The notes beneath the pieces were generated by a model. It worked only from the letters and a program-made list of their open reading frames with translations. It was not told the DNA's origin and did not search any database. Below, piece by piece: positions 62,795-64,000 of a DNA stretch of 64,000 nt; position 1 is the first letter of the stretch, and each line of letters starts with the position of its first letter. A program made the translations under genes and the position numbers. The stretch is from Pararhizobium_B sp963760965 (GTDB lineage: Bacteria; Pseudomonadota; Alphaproteobacteria; Rhizobiales; Rhizobiaceae): contig CAVXEW010000009.1 of assembly GCA_963760965.1 (NCBI GenBank), positions 248,001-312,000 of the forward strand. Reading direction: 5' to 3'.

Positions 62795-64000
62795 TCAAAG
62801 GGCCGCGCTCGCTGCCCCGAGACTGGTACCGGCGACAGTGAACTGCAAACCGGTGCGATCGGATCCACCGATTCCTTCAGATTGGCATGAAATGCATATA
62901 TGTGCACATATGCTTGTCAGGACCCCGCCCAGCCACTGCCTTGAATGGCCGAGTTCGATCTGTGCGACCGAGAGGATCCGGCTCGACACGTCGATCCGGT
63001 TCCCGAGGATGAAATTGTCGTTGGACTTCCAGGTGAACCTGCCTGTGACCCAGGATTTGGAGGAACGGTCCCTGTTCAGGATCAACGTGACGTAGGGCGA
63101 GATCGACAGCGACCGACCGGATGTCCCTAGAGGCGCGACCCAGCCCGGCACCGAGGATCGATACCGGCTCCAGCTCGCATCCAGCCCGGCTGTCAGATAG
63201 CCGTAGGGAATGGAAAAATAGGCCGCTGCCGTATCGCTTTCCGGACCTTCGCGGCGAAACGAGACGGGACTGCCGTCCATGGTCCGCTGATAGTTCACAA
63301 GCCACTGGTCGTTCAGTCCCAGAGGACTGTCGAGACCAAGACTGACGCTGGACTGGAAGATGCCGGTGTATGGGCTCCCCAGATTGTCGGTCGCGACGCT
63401 CGCGTACCATGGCGCGCCCTTCTTGACGGTCACGCTAAGGACCGTCCCGCCAAGCGACTTGCCGGCCGCGAGGGCGGCGGTCGCCCTGTTCGTGCCGAGC
63501 CTGTTGATCTGGTCGATACCCTGCTCGACGTCGCGCAGGTTGACCGGCTTGCCTTTCAACCCCGGAAAGGCCGTCGCGAGCTGGCCGGGTGTCCCCTGCC
63601 CGCCCGCCGGAACGATGTCTTCGAGCTTCCCCTCGACGATGCGGATATCGAGCGAACCGTCGGAAAGGTCCTGCTGTGGCAGGTATGCGCGCGAGGCGAC
63701 GTAGCCGCGCTCTACGTACAGGTAGGTCAGCGCCTTCAGCACGGCATTGAATCCTGCGAGCCCCAGACACTTGCCTTCAAAGGGGGCGACCGCCCGTCGG
63801 ATCCTGTCCCGGCCGACGCGCTCGGCGCCGCTGACGTTGATCGAAGTGACGTGCAGGCACGGCCCGTTCGTCCCGGACACTTCTGCCTTCGCTGCGGCGG
63901 GCGCCCGCTCGCTTCGAATCCGGCCGAGATTTCCGAGGCGTTCGCGCTGGCGGGCACGGGTCGTCTCGGACACGAAACCCGAAATTCGGTCGGCCTGCTG
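62795..64000 (-). pseudogene. Two-partner secretion transporter (ShlB/FhaC/HecB family), truncated, continues beyond the window
   Basis: The frame is open to the window's right edge, so the 5' end is missing; the GTG at 63973 is not a convincing start. The N-terminal helix, rich in Gln/Arg/Glu, is followed by a POTRA-like domain (VGRDRIRRAVAPFEGKCLGL; YVERGYVASRAYLPQQDL) and part of the beta barrel (SPLGLNDQWLVNYQRT). After LGHSRQWLGG (about 62935) the reading leaves the family pattern and stops within 50 codons, far short of the usual barrel length of 550 or more residues. This looks like a 3' truncation. No TpsA exoprotein gene is visible. Confidence 0.72.

Overview
The window is GC-rich, gene-dense DNA with strong Shine-Dalgarno sites, frequent 1-8 base overlaps between genes and several GTG/TTG starts. 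This style, and the mix of Liv, Dpp, TRAP and Rieske families, suggests an alphaproteobacterium, probably of the Hyphomicrobiales (inference; there is no rRNA or other marker gene). I saw no tRNA, rRNA, CRISPR array or intact insertion sequence. Almost every gene serves uptake or breakdown of aromatic and N-containing compounds, so this looks like a catabolic island.

Layout. 9-4816 (+): branched-chain-type (Liv) ABC transporter genes with a LivM-LivG fusion, an atypical Asp/Glu racemase and an Ohr/OsmC protein. 4884-9257 (-): a CoA ligase, a thioesterase and a two-domain anthraniloyl-CoA (2-aminobenzoyl-CoA) monooxygenase. 9360-19878 (-): a ten-gene operon with a Rieske dioxygenase and its reductase, a CoA ligase, a thiolase-like protein, a DUF35-SDR fusion, an isatin-hydrolase-like protein and dehydrogenases. 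20086-23839 (+): SDR, MarR regulator, crotonase, acyl-CoA dehydrogenase and a RidA-type protein. 24213-29461 (+): a peptide-type ABC transporter. 29492-34362 (+): a dienelactone hydrolase fusion, a TRAP transporter and an EthD-like protein. 34384-39923: GntR-controlled genes including a two-component flavin monooxygenase, plus a convergent FAD-linked oxidase. 40230-48234 (+): isatin hydrolase, MarR, an IorAB-type 2-oxoacid oxidoreductase, an aminotransferase and a polar amino-acid uptake pair. 48292-51522: a class V PLP enzyme divergent from a 2-aminobenzoate-CoA ligase. 51566-60093 (-): a second Liv transporter, 3-hydroxyanthranilate dioxygenase, a DHDPS-family aldolase and a molybdenum hydroxylase large subunit. 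60410-62388: a LysR regulator and an arylformamidase-like hydrolase. At the right edge lies a truncated two-partner-secretion transporter gene.

How it may work together (inference). The Rieske system, CoA ligase and thiolase-like/DUF35 pair could turn indole-3-acetate into isatin plus acetyl-CoA by a retro-aldol step. Isatin hydrolase would give isatinate, a 2-oxoacid. IorAB could convert isatinate to 2-aminobenzoyl-CoA, or the 2-aminobenzoate-CoA ligase could supply that ester from free anthranilate. The monooxygenase and the SDR, crotonase, acyl-CoA dehydrogenase and RidA genes would then dearomatise it and feed it into beta-oxidation.

The strongest independent support is a DNA motif, TATTTTA-N3-TTAAAC. 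It occurs exactly four times, plus once in a degenerate form, always in the gap before one of these operons, including the separate loci for the monooxygenase, the SDR/MarR operon, the peptide-type transporter and the anthranilate-CoA ligase. It looks like the operator of the MarR protein encoded at 20847-21389.
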